A stretch of DNA of 64,000 bases from Pampus argenteus (taxonomy: Eukaryota > Chordata > Actinopteri > Scombriformes > Stromateidae): positions 2,280,001 to 2,344,000 of the forward strand of contig CM072878.1 in NCBI GenBank assembly GCA_036937835.1. The letters are read 5' to 3'. Of this stretch, positions 28,076 through 39,791 are shown piece by piece (within the stretch, counting starts at the first letter, position 1; every line of letters begins with the position of its first letter). The notes under the pieces are model-generated. The model was given only the letters and a program-made list of their open reading frames with translations. It searched no databases and was not told where the DNA came from. Made by a program: the position numbers and the translations under genes.

Positions 28076-29002
28076 TCCTGTCTACAGGCCAACAGGCCAC
28101 GTTGAACCTGCGATTTATCTGCAGGTTCAACAAAACACTGACTGGGCCTTTAAGGCAAAATGAATACATAATATGACGCAGCCTGAGCATGAAACATGAA
28201 TAACTGTTCAGCTGGATAGAGAAGCCCATCAAACCCACGTTGAGTAAAGAGGGATAATTCATTTCTAAAAACAGAATTAGTCACATTAGCAGTTACACGG
28301 AATAAGAAATGTTCCAGAAGAAAAGCGAGTGAGGAAGAGTGATGCATGTCTGCGCGTTCCCGTCTGTTGGTTCAGCTGCGATCTGCTTCTCTGTTTATTC
28401 ATTTAGTCCAGAACTATATTCATTCACTTTAAAGCAAACCTGCAGTTTGAAGTATTTACAGTTACTGTTAATTAAATCATTTATTCAGTTATCCACTGCC
28501 TATGTTTGAAGCAAAAGTCCACATGCAGCTGATTATGTGTGTGAGCCAACACGCAGGCGCTTGGTTAGGGTTAGTGTTAGTGTGTTGTGTTTGGAGAGAG
28601 TGTCTGGCTCCACAGCAGGCCCAGCCAGGCTGGCTCGGCCCTTCCTGTCCGGTAAAAGGGCAATTTAACCCTGCTGGAGCCATAAATTCATTCATTTCAG
28701 GGAGAGTCTGTAAGAGCCCGCAATAAAAGCAAATAAAAGAAGAGACAGTGTGAGGCAGACAGGAAAGACAGGCAGATGAGTCACCTTTCCCCCCACCCGC
28801 CCCAACACCCCACCCCCACCGACTGACCCTGTCCATGCCCTCTTCTTCTTCTTCTTCTTATCCTGTTTATTGTCTTCCCTCTCTGCCTTCATCACCCTTT
28901 ATCTCTTCTTTCTCTGCCTCCTTCACTCCTCTGAGTTGTATTGATTTCTCATCCTGTCATCCTCCTTCCTTCTCCTCCTCCTTCTCCTTCTCTCTATCAT
29001 AC

Positions 29003-29357
29003 CTGTTCTTTGTGGTCCCGGTACCGTCCGCTCTTCCTCCATCAGGTTTTCCTCCTCATCGCCGCTGCCGCAGATCTCCCTGCCGCAGATGTCCCTGCCG
29101 CAGATGTCCCTGCGGCAGTTTTGCAGCGGAGTCGTATTACATCCTTCGCTGCTCCTTTGCGTGAATCCATCTTGCCCTCTGTCACGGGGCATCAGCGGCG
29201 CTCCTCTTCCTCCGACCTCCTCCTCTACGTCAGTGACCGGTCGTCTGCCATCACCGTCAGAATCCACCGTTAACGGGTCGCTCTCATCCAGCAGGAAGCT
29301 CGCTCGGTATGAGGTCGGTGTGTCCACCGGAGGGAAGGTGTAGTAGTGAGAGATCAT
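29003..29357 (-). CDS. hoxb10a: hoxb10a exon 1, best two-exon model
   Basis: Reading from the ATG at 29357-29355 gives MISHYYTFPPVDTP, then SFLLDESDPL (a faint echo of the Hox10 SFLVDSLI motif), a triple RDICG/REICG tandem and an acidic stretch with EEENLMEEER. The donor AGAACAG|GTATGA leaves one base, and joining G to AT of exon 2 gives Asp, so phase and frame fit exon 2 exactly. The product would be 211 residues against roughly 340 in typical Hox10 proteins. The usual YFRLSQ block is absent. Because Hox10-like traces also occur in another frame just upstream (29284-29870), this exon may be incomplete or a decayed remainder. Transcript data would settle it. Confidence 0.5.
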
Positions 29358-29927
29358 CGCCGAGTGCAAAGGCGCTCTGATGGATTTTAAACGTATCCGG
29401 TCTGTTGCTGTGACGGGGGTCAGACTTTAGTCCCAAAACCGAGCTAGAGGCATCCTGGAGGGGGCATCCGGGACGACCGTGAAGATGATGGACCGGTGAC
29501 TCAGTTGTCAGACTGCTGAAATCGGTCACGTGTCCGGTTGCAGGCGGCAGTCTGGACCTGAGCTGTCGGTTCGGTTCCTGAGTGACGTGGGAAGGAGAGG
29601 AGGATGTGACGGAGGAGGGGGGCTCGTTTTTGTTTGAATACTGCGGGCAGTAAACACGTGCGTCCTCATCCATAACGGGAACGTCCATCCGGTACCGGAG
29701 CCTGGGTGGAGGCTCTGACACTGAGGTGACATCTATGTTCTGTTGCGTCTGACGCGTCGTCCTCCCCGCAGCCTGCTGCCTGAGCGCGGATGGACACGGC
29801 AGCGCGCTTACTTTGATGTTTTGATCACCTTGGAGTCCTTGAGGAGGGACAAGACGGGACAGCAGCCGTCCATTAAAGCGTTAATGGAGACACATGGTAA
29901 CTGCATGTGTTGCTGGGACGGAGACAT
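29284..29927 (-). other. hoxb10a: Hox10-like open segments upstream of the exon 1 model
   Basis: Two further open segments lie on the same strand. An ATG at 29927 starts a 39-codon frame (stop at 29808-29810) with VSINALMDGC, similar in pattern to the Hox10 N-terminal FLVDSLISAC. It is followed by a donor-like CAAA|GTAAGC at 29812/29811. A second frame, open from about 29870 to 29284, contains RYRMDVPVMDEDARVYCPQY then SNK, which resembles the Hox10 block around the conserved EESxYCxY motif. A possible acceptor CCTCCACCCAG|G near 29702 would join the two in phase. This second frame does not read into the exon model at 29003-29357 without another splice or shift. Either small introns or frameshifting decay could explain it. 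Confidence 0.35.
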
Positions 29928-30019
29928 TGGGAGGAGGTGAAGGGTTGCGGGGGGCAGAGACAGAGTATGGATGGGAACGCTTCCTGTTTGTAGGCCAATG
30001 ATGGTCTGAGGTTCACGGG

Positions 30020-30330
30020 CAGGCCACGCCCCCGAGTCTGTCTGCTATATTCTTTTTCTTTTTTTTATAATAGGACATAGACTGCAGGATTTATTAAAAC
30101 GATCTCTGTCCATATTTCACCGCCGCTTCAAATGAGAACCTCGCGTCGGCTACAGGCGCCGAGACAGGCGGCCTGATCTCCAAGCTGCATCCAATTACAG
30201 AGCGTCTTTATGCCGCAGCCCGCTGTGGAATTTCCCTTCCGATTAGGCCCGTAGCCCACCTCGCTTTAACATACCTGATGTTTCAGCGCACTGCAGGACG
30301 GAGCAGTAGAAATGAGGACGTAATCAAAAG
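30020..30330 (-). promoter_or_regulatory. candidate hoxb10a promoter region
   Basis: On the minus strand a TATA-like TTATAAAA (30070-30063) lies about 140 bp before the ATG at 29927. A GC box (GGGGGCGTGGCC, about 30038-30027), a GCATAAAG site near 30210 and TTTAATAAA near 30095 are close by. CpG density is higher than in the flanks. Position and motifs suggest a promoter; nothing proves it. Confidence 0.35.
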
Positions 30331-32693
30331 TGAAGAGAAAGTAGTTCGTTGAACACTGGTTCTGTTTTAAAACTGTGGAGATCAAAGTTGAACAGAGATA
30401 ATGAAATAAGAAAAATCTTTGTGTTTTTAATTTTCTGGTTCAGACTTACAAACACAGCATAAAATTTACCATCTGTGATGTTTGATCGAAATATCGATTA
30501 ATAGAAATGTCACAGCTACATTTATTGCACAGATTACTGCATTAATTTATGTTTTTTGTTACTTATTTGCGTCCACTGAAATAAACTAGTTTATAAAAAG
30601 GTTAATCTTGATTTGACTTAATTTCCACATGGAGATCGCATCCAGCTTCTTATTCTCTACTTATTATAATTCTATATTTATGTTTATCAAACGTTTCTGA
30701 TTCTACGTTAAATTGATAGTTCAAATATATCACGATCTATATCTCAATAAACAAACAAAAAACATGCGAGGCGATTATCAAATATATATATATCTAATCA
30801 AAGTAATTCAGACATAAACTTTAAATACCACAACAAATATAAGAGTGAAATGCACTGAAATGAGTTACAGTTAATAACAGTTTAGACAGTATTAAATAAA
30901 GGATGCTACTATACTAATAACCTGTAATAAATACATAAATTATTCAATCACACATACGTTTGAAAGAATAAGACCAATAAATTGGTGTTCTTAAAGGTGG
31001 CCGGATATATAGTTTCAACAATATAATTTAAAGTTTATTGTAAAGATTAATTAAATAAACAAAAATACATTTCATAGTCCTTTTAGATGCTGCGCAGGCG
31101 CACAGTGGAACCTGCTGTTGGTTTGGTGCAATAAAAAAATCCTCCATGAGAGCAGAAAGAGGAGGTAGACCATATACTGATGGGCTCTCAAAGCCAAGCT
31201 AACTCACTAACAGGACAGGGAATGAGATGGGACGGGTGCAATGCCCCATTTCTGCCTGTAGGTGTCGCTGTTGTCCCAGACAACCGTCCTCACTGAATCA
31301 CAGAGGAAGCATGATGGTTCCACGCACACCAGGTTCCACACTGGTGAAAACAGCTTACTTTACACGCGAGAAAATGTCTAATCGTCGTCTTTGAAACCAA
31401 ATCGAGATAATAACAGAGTTTTTATGGAAAACAGACCAATGATGCAGTCATTTTTAAAAATAAATAAATAAAATAAAATAAACTGGATTTAACTAATGTG
31501 TTATATTTAAAGATGTGTCGATAAATGAGCGCAGAAAAATAATTCCTTTATACATAAAACTTGTTATGTTTCATATTGTTTTCTCAGTGCTTCCGTGTAA
31601 ATTGCCCTGTGTCTATTGTTTATCCATTAGTTGTGTTTATGTCACTGTCACTGCATTAAGCACAAAGTATTTTAGGTTCCAGCTGAACGGTTTTATTTGG
31701 CTTCAAATGTGAGAATAAATGTTTCGAGAGAAATGAATTAAAATCACAAAAAAAAAATAATAAGTGTCTGTTTTTGGCGGAAAACGCAATCATGCACAGC
31801 GTTCATGTACAATACTAATTATGCTGGTGTGAAAAGATGACACGCTGTTCTGGGCTAATGTGAAACGCATGCTGTTTCCTGTCTGCACCAGTTTCAACCC
31901 GAGCAGATGACCCCCCCGCGGCACAGATTATCATTAAACTGATTCTTACATAAACACCAGTCCTAAATCAAACCGGCTGCTGGTCGCTATTTGCACCAAA
32001 CCTGTGCAAATGTTTGCATGACACCGGACTAAATGACACTTCAGATGCGTGTGAGGTCCACATGGATGTTGGGTGAAATATGTAAAAATATGTACTGAAC
32101 ACACACACATATGGTGTCCAGGTAGGCCTTCAATGCGAATCTCGTGTCACTCTCTGCATAAATCCCACAGCGCTGTAACTTGGCAATAATGAGTCAAACC
32201 TCACTTTTCATCGCCTGCCTAAAACAAAGCAGATCATCAGATGTTGAATAGGACAGAAGTTTAAACCGGAGATCCCTCCGCGCCAGGCAGCAGTAACTCA
32301 CCGTGTTGAGACGCTGCAGGCGGCGCAGGACGCAGGGCGCACGGCGCTGATCAAACACCAAGGTGGACAATCCATCTTCCTTTTCTCCTTTCGATCTCAC
32401 CCAGGGGTGTGTCTGCAATGTTTCCCCTCTGTCAGTCAGTCACAGCTTAAGCCCCCTCCCCACCATAGGCTGCTCCTGCCCGGTCCGTTCCTGGTCCACC
32501 AAATGTAACGATGAAGTCAGAGGCCTGGTCTGCTTGGACCCTGCTGTAAAACCGTGTGTGTGTGTGTGTGTGTGTGTGTGTCATAGAAGTGGAACCTTCT
32601 GCTTTCAGAAATGACATTCCAATGATTTCTATTTTTCTCTCTCCCTCTTCCACACACATACCCCCCTCCATTTCTCCATTCTTTTTGCACACA

Positions 32694-32740
<47 letters not shown>

Positions 32741-35400
32741 CACTCAAGCATACATTCATTCCCTTTCTCTTTCTCACGTTCCCTATAATTATAAACAGAA
32801 GAAGAGTAATCCCCCCACCCCCCCACCCCACACACACACTTCTGCAAATAGAAGACCCCCTCCCTCCATCCACGCCCTCGGTCAAGCCCGTATAACCGGT
32901 TACCATGACAACTGGGCCCCAGACCGCCATAAAGTTTTACAGCACAGAAAGAGGCCTGAAACTCCCACTCTGCCTCTTTTTTCTGTGTGTATGTGCGTGT
33001 GTGTGTTTCACTGGGAGGAATGCTAAAGAAGAAACGGGATCCATGTCCAAACAGATTGTAATCTCTCTTTTTCTCCCTCCCATACCTTCGGAAGTTGTTT
33101 CCATAAAAACGAGACTCGGGGGAATTGAGGCATTTTTCATTAAATCAGGCCATTTGGAGAATTAAAACATATTTATAAGGCTGAATTTGCATTTTTTACA
33201 GGTGACCTTGGACGTCTGAAGGTCGAGGTCGGTTTGGATTAAATGTAGTTTCACTGCTCTGTGTTTCACGGAGCAGATCAATAGTCTGACCTGTTCCAGC
33301 TGCAGGGTCTCTACAGCCACACACTGGTGCTGCACAGGCTGTTTTATCACTGTGAAAGGTCTAATGCTGTCTTTGCACGAAATGAAAAAAAGCAGGACTG
33401 TTGTAAAGAATATGCATTTATTAGCCTGATCGATGGACCTCAAAGTAACAAAACTGAACAAAACATTAAAGTCTCTTCACTCAAATATGTGTTTTCCTTT
33501 GCTTGGATGTTCCTTCTCCACTCTGTGCAGAATGATGGAAAGTTCCTCTGTGCTCACCTTAAATCTCAGTTTAAGACAAATAAGTAGTTTTTTTGTTGGT
33601 TTTTTTTTTTTTTTGGAAAAATCTTATCAGAAACAAGTGATTATTCAAATATTTCTAATGTAATATTTTTACAGCTGGTGAGTTCCTTAAACAGAGAAAG
33701 TACTCCAGTTGTTACTCCAGATGAGACAACATCCATTAAGACTGCCTGATTAATAAATCAGTGTCTATACTTTGTTGTACCACTGAATATGCTTCTGAAA
33801 AACATTGTTTATTAGCCTACTAAATAATACATATTCCTTCCTGTCATACATCATCTACATTGATCTGGTATCATGAGCAGATAAATTATTCATTATTCAT
33901 TTTCATCATGAGCTCTTTATAATCGCTTAGATTACAGAATCTTGGAATACCTTCGATTTCTGTTTCTATAAGTAAAGCAAAAGCACTGATAGTTTAAGTA
34001 AAAGTAGGAAAATACAATTACGAATAAAAATTCTACATTCAAAATAATAGTAAAGAAAAAGTAGGTATAATAAACAAAATCTACTTCAAATATTAAATGC
34101 AGGTGTTCTTTATGCAGCATAAATGTACTGTATTATAACTAATGAACTATGAACAGTTTATTCTTCTATTTTATTATTTACTACTATTTACAATAAGTTA
34201 CATTATTAAAACAATCATTTAGAAAATATTCTCTAGCCTCAGATGTTCATTGAACATGGAATCGAACATGGTATCAATTTAGTATTTCATATTATCCTCT
34301 TATTTATTATCTTGCCAAGAAAACAAAGCTAATCGTGCTGGTGATACTTGCACCACATGGCGTGATACTGCATGTTAAAACTCATTTCTACCAAAGCCAC
34401 ATGTTTTCCTCTGGTCATATGGTGTGTTTTAAATAGTACAGTGACAATAGCATCAATATCTGTTGCACTGCCAAACATCTTTCATCTACAATTATTTAAA
34501 CATTTTCAGAAATGTGTGGGAGAAACATGTAGGTCAGTCTGCTCCCTGGAGGTGGCCCCTTCTCAGAGGGGTTTGTTATTCATTTTCAGCACCATTGAGC
34601 CACATGTTGCTCTCTGATTCATGTTGGATAGCAGCTGTGCACAAGACATTAATGTGTTACTGATCTGAAACTCATTCTCTGTGTTGTGTTGTCAGTGTGC
34701 TGTGTGAAGACTGTGAGCAAGAGGCTATTGATGTTATCTTTCAATCTGTAAATATACATAATAAGCAGAGGGCTGATTTGTCATCCTAATCTGAGCGTGT
34801 ATCCTCAGATAACAACAATATACTTTCATATTTTCACAGATGACCTTTGAGAGGTCAGTGTTGCAGCAAATATGTGGTGAAAGTATTTAAAATGAAATGC
34901 TCCTGCAGTGTTGAATCATAGTCAGGAGGTGGCAGTGTGGTACTGACAACGAAAGACATAAAGAGAGAAGGAATGAAAACTTAAATAAAAAGGTGGATAA
35001 CTTCATAACCACTGTAATTTAATGCATGCAATAATACAATAATGCTAATCAATTTCATATTAAACTGCACGACTAAGAGCATGTGAGTTGCAGTTATAAT
35101 CAGTTATTTAAAAATCTAGTTTAGAAATCTGTTATTCATGAAGGTTGCAGATTTCATGAGGTTTCACCTATTTAAAGGGACATTTTTGATAAATGAATGA
35201 TATGGTCTAGAAGTTATGAAATCACCTGCTGTATGTGATCTCCCCTTTTATTGAAAAACCTGATTGATGGATTTCATTTCGAGTCATCTTCCAAGCTGAA
35301 ATGCATCCAGTAATTTTTAATTTTAAGGTGAAGGGTTCTTTGTCTGATCTCTTCACCATCAGCCACTAACCAGTGTTTTCTTCATTTCTTTCTCCCAGGA
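30331..35400. other. hoxb10a upstream intergenic region
   Basis: No gene was seen. AT-rich DNA dominates. A GC-richer block at about 31790-32060 and one at 32260-32440 might be conserved regulatory elements. Microsatellites: (GT)n 32553-32580, (CA)n 32696-32739. A T run sits at 33588-33615. A degenerate CTCF-like core lies at 34922-34935. Confidence 0.5.
32553..32739. repeat. (GT)n and (CA)n microsatellite pair
   Basis: A GT run (32553-32580) and a CA run (32696-32739), about 115 bp apart. They are complementary and could fold on themselves. Confidence 0.9.
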
Positions 35401-35560
35401 TGCACCAGGCTCCAGCCTCAGCTCTTTTACGGTTGTGTATTTCACCGGGTCCTTTATTGCCACCGACAGACAATTAAAGTCTGCTGAACACACGCTTGCT
35501 GCCCGTCAGCAGGCTGCGGCTCCATAAAAAGCGACTTTCTGTGAAAAACGACCGACCATG
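35400..35560. promoter_or_regulatory. candidate conserved non-coding element
   Basis: A GC-richer island in AT-rich DNA with CCTTTATTGCC, CAATTAAAG and CCATAAAAAG, which resemble Cdx, Antp-type homeobox and posterior Hox sites. It lies in the 10-to-13 interval. The call is from composition and motifs only. Confidence 0.25.
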
Positions 35561-35979
35561 TCGTCACGGGGATGGAGAGCAGGAGCAGATAGAAGACCCA
35601 CAGATCAGGGTTTTATTCTGAGCTCTATAAAATCAGGGACCTCACAGCACTTCACCCCAAACACGTCTCATTTGACCTTGAGACTGAGCCAAAGTGCAGC
35701 TCTGGTGCACCTCTGTTTGCTGTTTTCTTCTGCATCCTACCTGAGCTGAGCTGAGACTACATGTGGCAAGTGAAACGAGATTTGATTTGATTGTGGTCAT
35801 GACATGACATGGTTGATGGTGACAGACATGTTTTATACTCTTTTTTTTGGTTTTGGTCCAAGCTGTTTACAATGGATTAGAGTAACTGTATCATGAACCT
35901 GTTTCATCAGTTAATCTCAGCTCCTGGCACTTGTCCCCAATACTGCTCATCTTAGCTTAAGAACCATTAAGATGCACAA

Positions 35980-36660
35980 TCACACATAGCATGTGTTTTA
36001 ATTGGTGATGATGATTTCAATCCAAATATGTATGCAGATGATATTTTATTAAATTCGTCCAATACATCACTATATGCTATCACTATATAGTATAAATTAT
36101 TTTGCACCAAAAGCGAAGCCATGTTGTAACTGATCTTAGACCAGCTCCTTTTATCTGGAAAGCAGAGGGGATGAAATATTTGGGTGTAATGACGGAGCAC
36201 CTATTAATAAAATATTTGATTTGAATGCACAATCTTTATTACTTTCTATAAAGGAAGATTTTAGGAGGTGGTCTACTCTGCCTTTGTCATTATGAGGCAG
36301 AGCTGAAGTGCTGAAGATGATCATTCTCACACGATTAACAGTTTATTTCTTCTGTTCTTTTGTAAAATCCAAACTCTTGGTTTGATAATATGAACATCTT
36401 TCTGTGGAAGGACCAGAAGTCTAGAATTAATCAGAAAAAAATACGTCAGCGCCGAGAGATAGATGTGTATTTGCATTATATTGCATTTAATGCCAGATAT
36501 CCTCCAATCTGTGGCCATACAAACAAACGTAGTCAGGATTGTCTACAGGACAAGAACAAGAACATATTGATTCCATCATCATCACAATGGTGTCATCATG
36601 ATCCACCTACAAGGCTAGATGTTATTTACTGCAGGATATTATCAGAAAAAAAGAATTAAA
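35980..36660 (+). mobile_element. L1/Tx1-like LINE reverse transcriptase relic
   Basis: Conceptual fragments in order are YADDILL (near 36028), FIWKAEGMKYLGV (near 36170), SIKEDFRRWSTLPLSL (near 36245), EVLKMI (near 36310) and NIFLWKDQKSRINQKKI (near 36390). These are the RT catalytic motif and the following C-terminal blocks of L1/Tx1-type LINEs. Stops and frameshifts separate them, so it is a dead, 5'-truncated copy. L1-like similarity may continue to about 37060, but I cannot follow it. Confidence 0.75.
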
Positions 36661-37477
36661 AATGGTCGTCACAAGAACTGCTTTAGCATGCTGTCCAATA
36701 ACAACGCAGCCTGTAAAGCTGTCAGACTGTTTGGCAGCAATTTTTTTTTAAAAATCACAAATTGTAGAGATATTACTTGAACTAAAACTTTCTTACAGAA
36801 TGCCCAATTAAAATCTATTTTCTCAAAATCTCAAAGAATAGAATTTTAGCATTTATCACTGTCTCCACTCTTTAAAAAGCTCCTCTGATCTTTGCTGGCA
36901 TGGTTGTGTACCTTTGTGGGACCATAGATTGATATGCTGTGGCTCTGCCCTGAAGGCAAGATTAAGATGAAAGATTCATTAGCCAAAACAAATATGGTTA
37001 CTTGATATTTTAAAGTATCTTGATATGGAACTAATAGCTGATATGATCATACATACTGTGACAATACAGGTCTCTAGCACAGTTTATCATATAGTGAGAT
37101 GTGTGAGGAAATGTTGTACTTTCATATAGTTTAATTGCATAAGGATGCAGAAATGTCATTGTGTTTGATGAGATTGTATTATATTATGTCATTTATAGTG
37201 TTGGGTGAGATGTAAAAAAAAAAGCTAAAGAGAAAGACTAAATCTGTTTTTTTCCTAAATATGTAGACGTGAACTATTTATGATATGTATGCATTTTTGT
37301 ACAGTTTAAACACCCAAGTAAAATATCCCTAAACATAAAGTACAGCAACACAGGTATCTAGTCAGACACCAAAGCATTGAACATACCATATATTGATGAT
37401 AGATTGGAACATTGGAAAAGGGATCACCACTACAATCAGGATGATTCATCCACTGGTTACCATGGATATGCAATTTT

Positions 37478-37560
37478 GCTATTGGCTGTCTCACCGTGTT
37501 GCTTTGAGTATGATTGGTCAATGTGGCTGTCATCCAGGAAACTGGCCAATGACCGCTGAG
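37478..37560 (+). promoter_or_regulatory. CCAAT-rich promoter-like cluster
   Basis: ATTGGC at 37481, ATTGGTCAAT at 37513 and GGCCAATGAC at 37544-37553 are three NF-Y-type boxes spaced about 32 bp. A GGTTACCATGG half X-box (RFX-like) lies at 37455-37465 and an octamer-like ATATGCAAT just after it. NF-Y boxes at regular spacing are a recognised promoter pattern. The cluster directly precedes the spliced unit at 37600-39445. Confidence 0.45.
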
Positions 37561-37599
37561 CGCGCCCTCATTTGAAAGTGCGTCAGTTTGAATGCTGTA

Positions 37600-39445
37600 T
37601 TTCTACTCTGTCGGTCCACTCGTGATTAATAACGTGGATCTTTACCTGGATTATTTTACATCTGCACGACAAATTGTGATCTGAGTGAAACTGAGTTGCG
37701 GGATTTCAACAGAGAACAACAAAACAAAAAGGTGAATATGGAGACAGAGGAAGAGTCAGGATCGGTGGTCTCCTAACATGAACCTCACCTTATAACTGTT
37801 ATCCTGGATATCAGGTAAGAAAACATGTCTCTGTTATTTTAATAATAACCCAACGTAATGTTTGTGTTCATATTCATAGTTTAGACTGTAACGTTGTCAG
37901 ACTGTTGGGTTAGCTAACTGCTGAGTAATGAACTGATGTTACAGCTAGCTTAACGTGTTACGTTAGCTAGCTTTTAATACTAGAAAAGCACTTGAACAAT
38001 GAATTCACCATATTCTTCACTGTGTCCCTGAACTTCACACCTATAGTTGTTCATCACCTGTGTGCTGAAGAACCAGGAGTGACAAGATATCACCAGCTGC
38101 TGGGTGTAAACTCGGACAGGTAGGCAAACAGAGGCGAAACATACAGAGAATGGATTTGTTTTATGAAGTCCAAGTTCACACCAGTCATAATAAGAATATT
38201 ATGTAAGAATGAATGTATGTGAGTAATATGCATGCCTATGTCTCCAATGGTAAGCTGGCTAATATTGTTTGTTTGTGTGTTTTCAGACAATATGGAAATG
38301 AAAAGTCTCCTGCAACAAGACCTTCGGAGCCAGTGAGTATTCATGTTATCCTGACATAAAGACTGTGAATGGATAATGTGCATACTATTAGCCACATTAC
38401 TGCCAGTGTGTCAGCAGGAAGGTAAGGTTTTTTTTTTTAATTCACAAAACACTCACACTGGAGTTTCACATGAAAACAGCTTGTAGCATCTTCCCAGACA
38501 ACTGTAGTCAACAGCGGCTTTGTTTCAAACGTTTTAAACAACTTTATAGAAACATAAAAATGCCTTCTTACGTCTATCGTAATCCAAGTTTTTAAAAGTC
38601 CACTGAGCGCGCAGTACTTTTCAGATCAAGTTGATCTGAAAAGTACTGCTTGACCGTAGTGCAGAGCTGAGAACGTGAGGACTCTTCAGTTTTTGCATTT
38701 AAAACGTAGTCACTGTTTACTGCAGTTGTTTGGAAAGAATGCAAAGAACGTGAAGAAACACAGATTTTATGTGAAGCTGTTTTGTGGACCAAAAAACTTC
38801 ATCTGACCAATCATCAACATAAATGTGAGTAGATAATGACTGAAATTTAATTTAAAGTGAACTTGAATTAAATCTTACCTTTTACAGTAAATAACTTGTT
38901 TCTCTGTGTGTGTCCCCTCCAGGAGCACCAAAGATGCAGACAAGTACTGCCAATTTAAAGGAGGATTCTGAATGTTTCTGCTTTTTCTGCTGTGTTGCAC
39001 CTCTGTTAAAGATTCACTGACCTTTTGTGGTATGTTTTGATTTTACTTATTAATACACTGTATAGTTAGGATTCTTAATTAAAACACTAATGCTTGTCCA
39101 CAAATGTTATCACAAGTACCTTATGTAAAGCCGCCAAGGGTTAGGACAATATTGTGGACACAATATAACACTGAAGTGAAAAATTAAAGCTCAAAAAGAC
39201 ACAAGACCACAACCCCCTCAGCTCAACAGCACAACTGTTGCTTTCTCTACACATTTAAAAGGTGACATCTTGACCTCATCTTGATATAAATGGACAGAAA
39301 CATGCTGCACACATGGACAAATATCATGTTTAGTTTTTCAGCTTCTCCTGGGGGGCTCTAAAGGACAGTTTATCAATAATTGGTTGATATTGTAAATTTA
39401 AATCTGAATGCGTTAAATAAAAAGGTTTTATATTAGATAGTGGTG
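37600..39445 (+). ncRNA. candidate spliced non-coding transcription unit, four exons
   Basis: Ordered splice signals suggest exons at about 37600-37814 (ATCAG|GTAAGA), 38047-38119 (CACACCTATAG| and GACAG|GTAGGC), 38287-38332 (GTGTTTTCAG| and GAGCCA|GTGAGT) and 38923 to about 39440 (GTCCCCTCCAG|). An AATAAA follows at 39416-39421 with GT-rich DNA after it. A CCAAT-rich promoter-like block lies just upstream. The spliced RNA would be about 850 nt. The longest ATG frame is 29 codons (38292-38332 joined to 38923-38971). A second frame without an ATG stays open across exons 2-4, so a short protein cannot be excluded. It runs opposite to the Hox genes between hoxb10a and hoxb13a. Sequence at 39480-39791 looks like a DNA-transposon end, so the whole unit could be transposon-derived. 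Confidence 0.35.
38611..38649. repeat. perfect palindrome, 19-bp arms, 1-nt centre
   Basis: GCAGTACTTTTCAGATCAA at 38611-38629 is exactly complementary to 38631-38649, with a single G at 38630. It lies in intron 3 of the candidate spliced unit. Confidence 0.95.
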
Positions 39446-39479
39446 TGTACTTTATTTGTAATTAATTTCACAACATTTA

Positions 39480-39791
39480 GTATTGTATTTTTATTGAAGG
39501 TGATTGATGATAATTATTTGGTAAAAATCTGTAAAATAACGGTATTTTCCTGCAGAACTTCAAGGATTGTCCCTTTATTTAAAGTGATTAAATTATATAA
39601 TATAATTATTTGGAGGGGAAAAAAATAAAATAAAAGGTATTTTTCTGTAAAAATGTTAATGCAATTTTTTTGTAAATTTAATGTTGTTGCATATTATTTG
39701 AATTACAGTATTTTACTTTAATTTTACGGTTTTTGTTTGGTAGCCGTAGCTCCCAGTAATTTACCGTTTTTATGCAGTTTTTTTTACAGTG
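39480..39791. mobile_element. probable DNA-transposon terminal sequence
   Basis: The segment holds repeated CTGTAAAATAACGGTATTTT-like phrases and ends AATTTACCGTTTTTATGCAG then T8ACAGTG. Read from the other strand it begins CACTGTAAAAAAAACTGC, a style typical of fish CACTA/EnSpm-like ends. No partner end or target duplication was identified, and no transposase. Confidence 0.35.

Larger units (their letters stand above)
26249..29002 (-). other. hoxb10a: hoxb10a intron
   Basis: 2.75 kb between the phase-matched acceptor (26249-26250) and the candidate donor (29001-29002). It holds a (CA)n at 26491-26541, AT-rich DNA with TTA arrays near 27100-27120 and 27450-27500, a 48-bp tandem duplication at 27350-27445 and a hexanucleotide array at 28037-28074. 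No gene was recognised. Confidence 0.6.
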
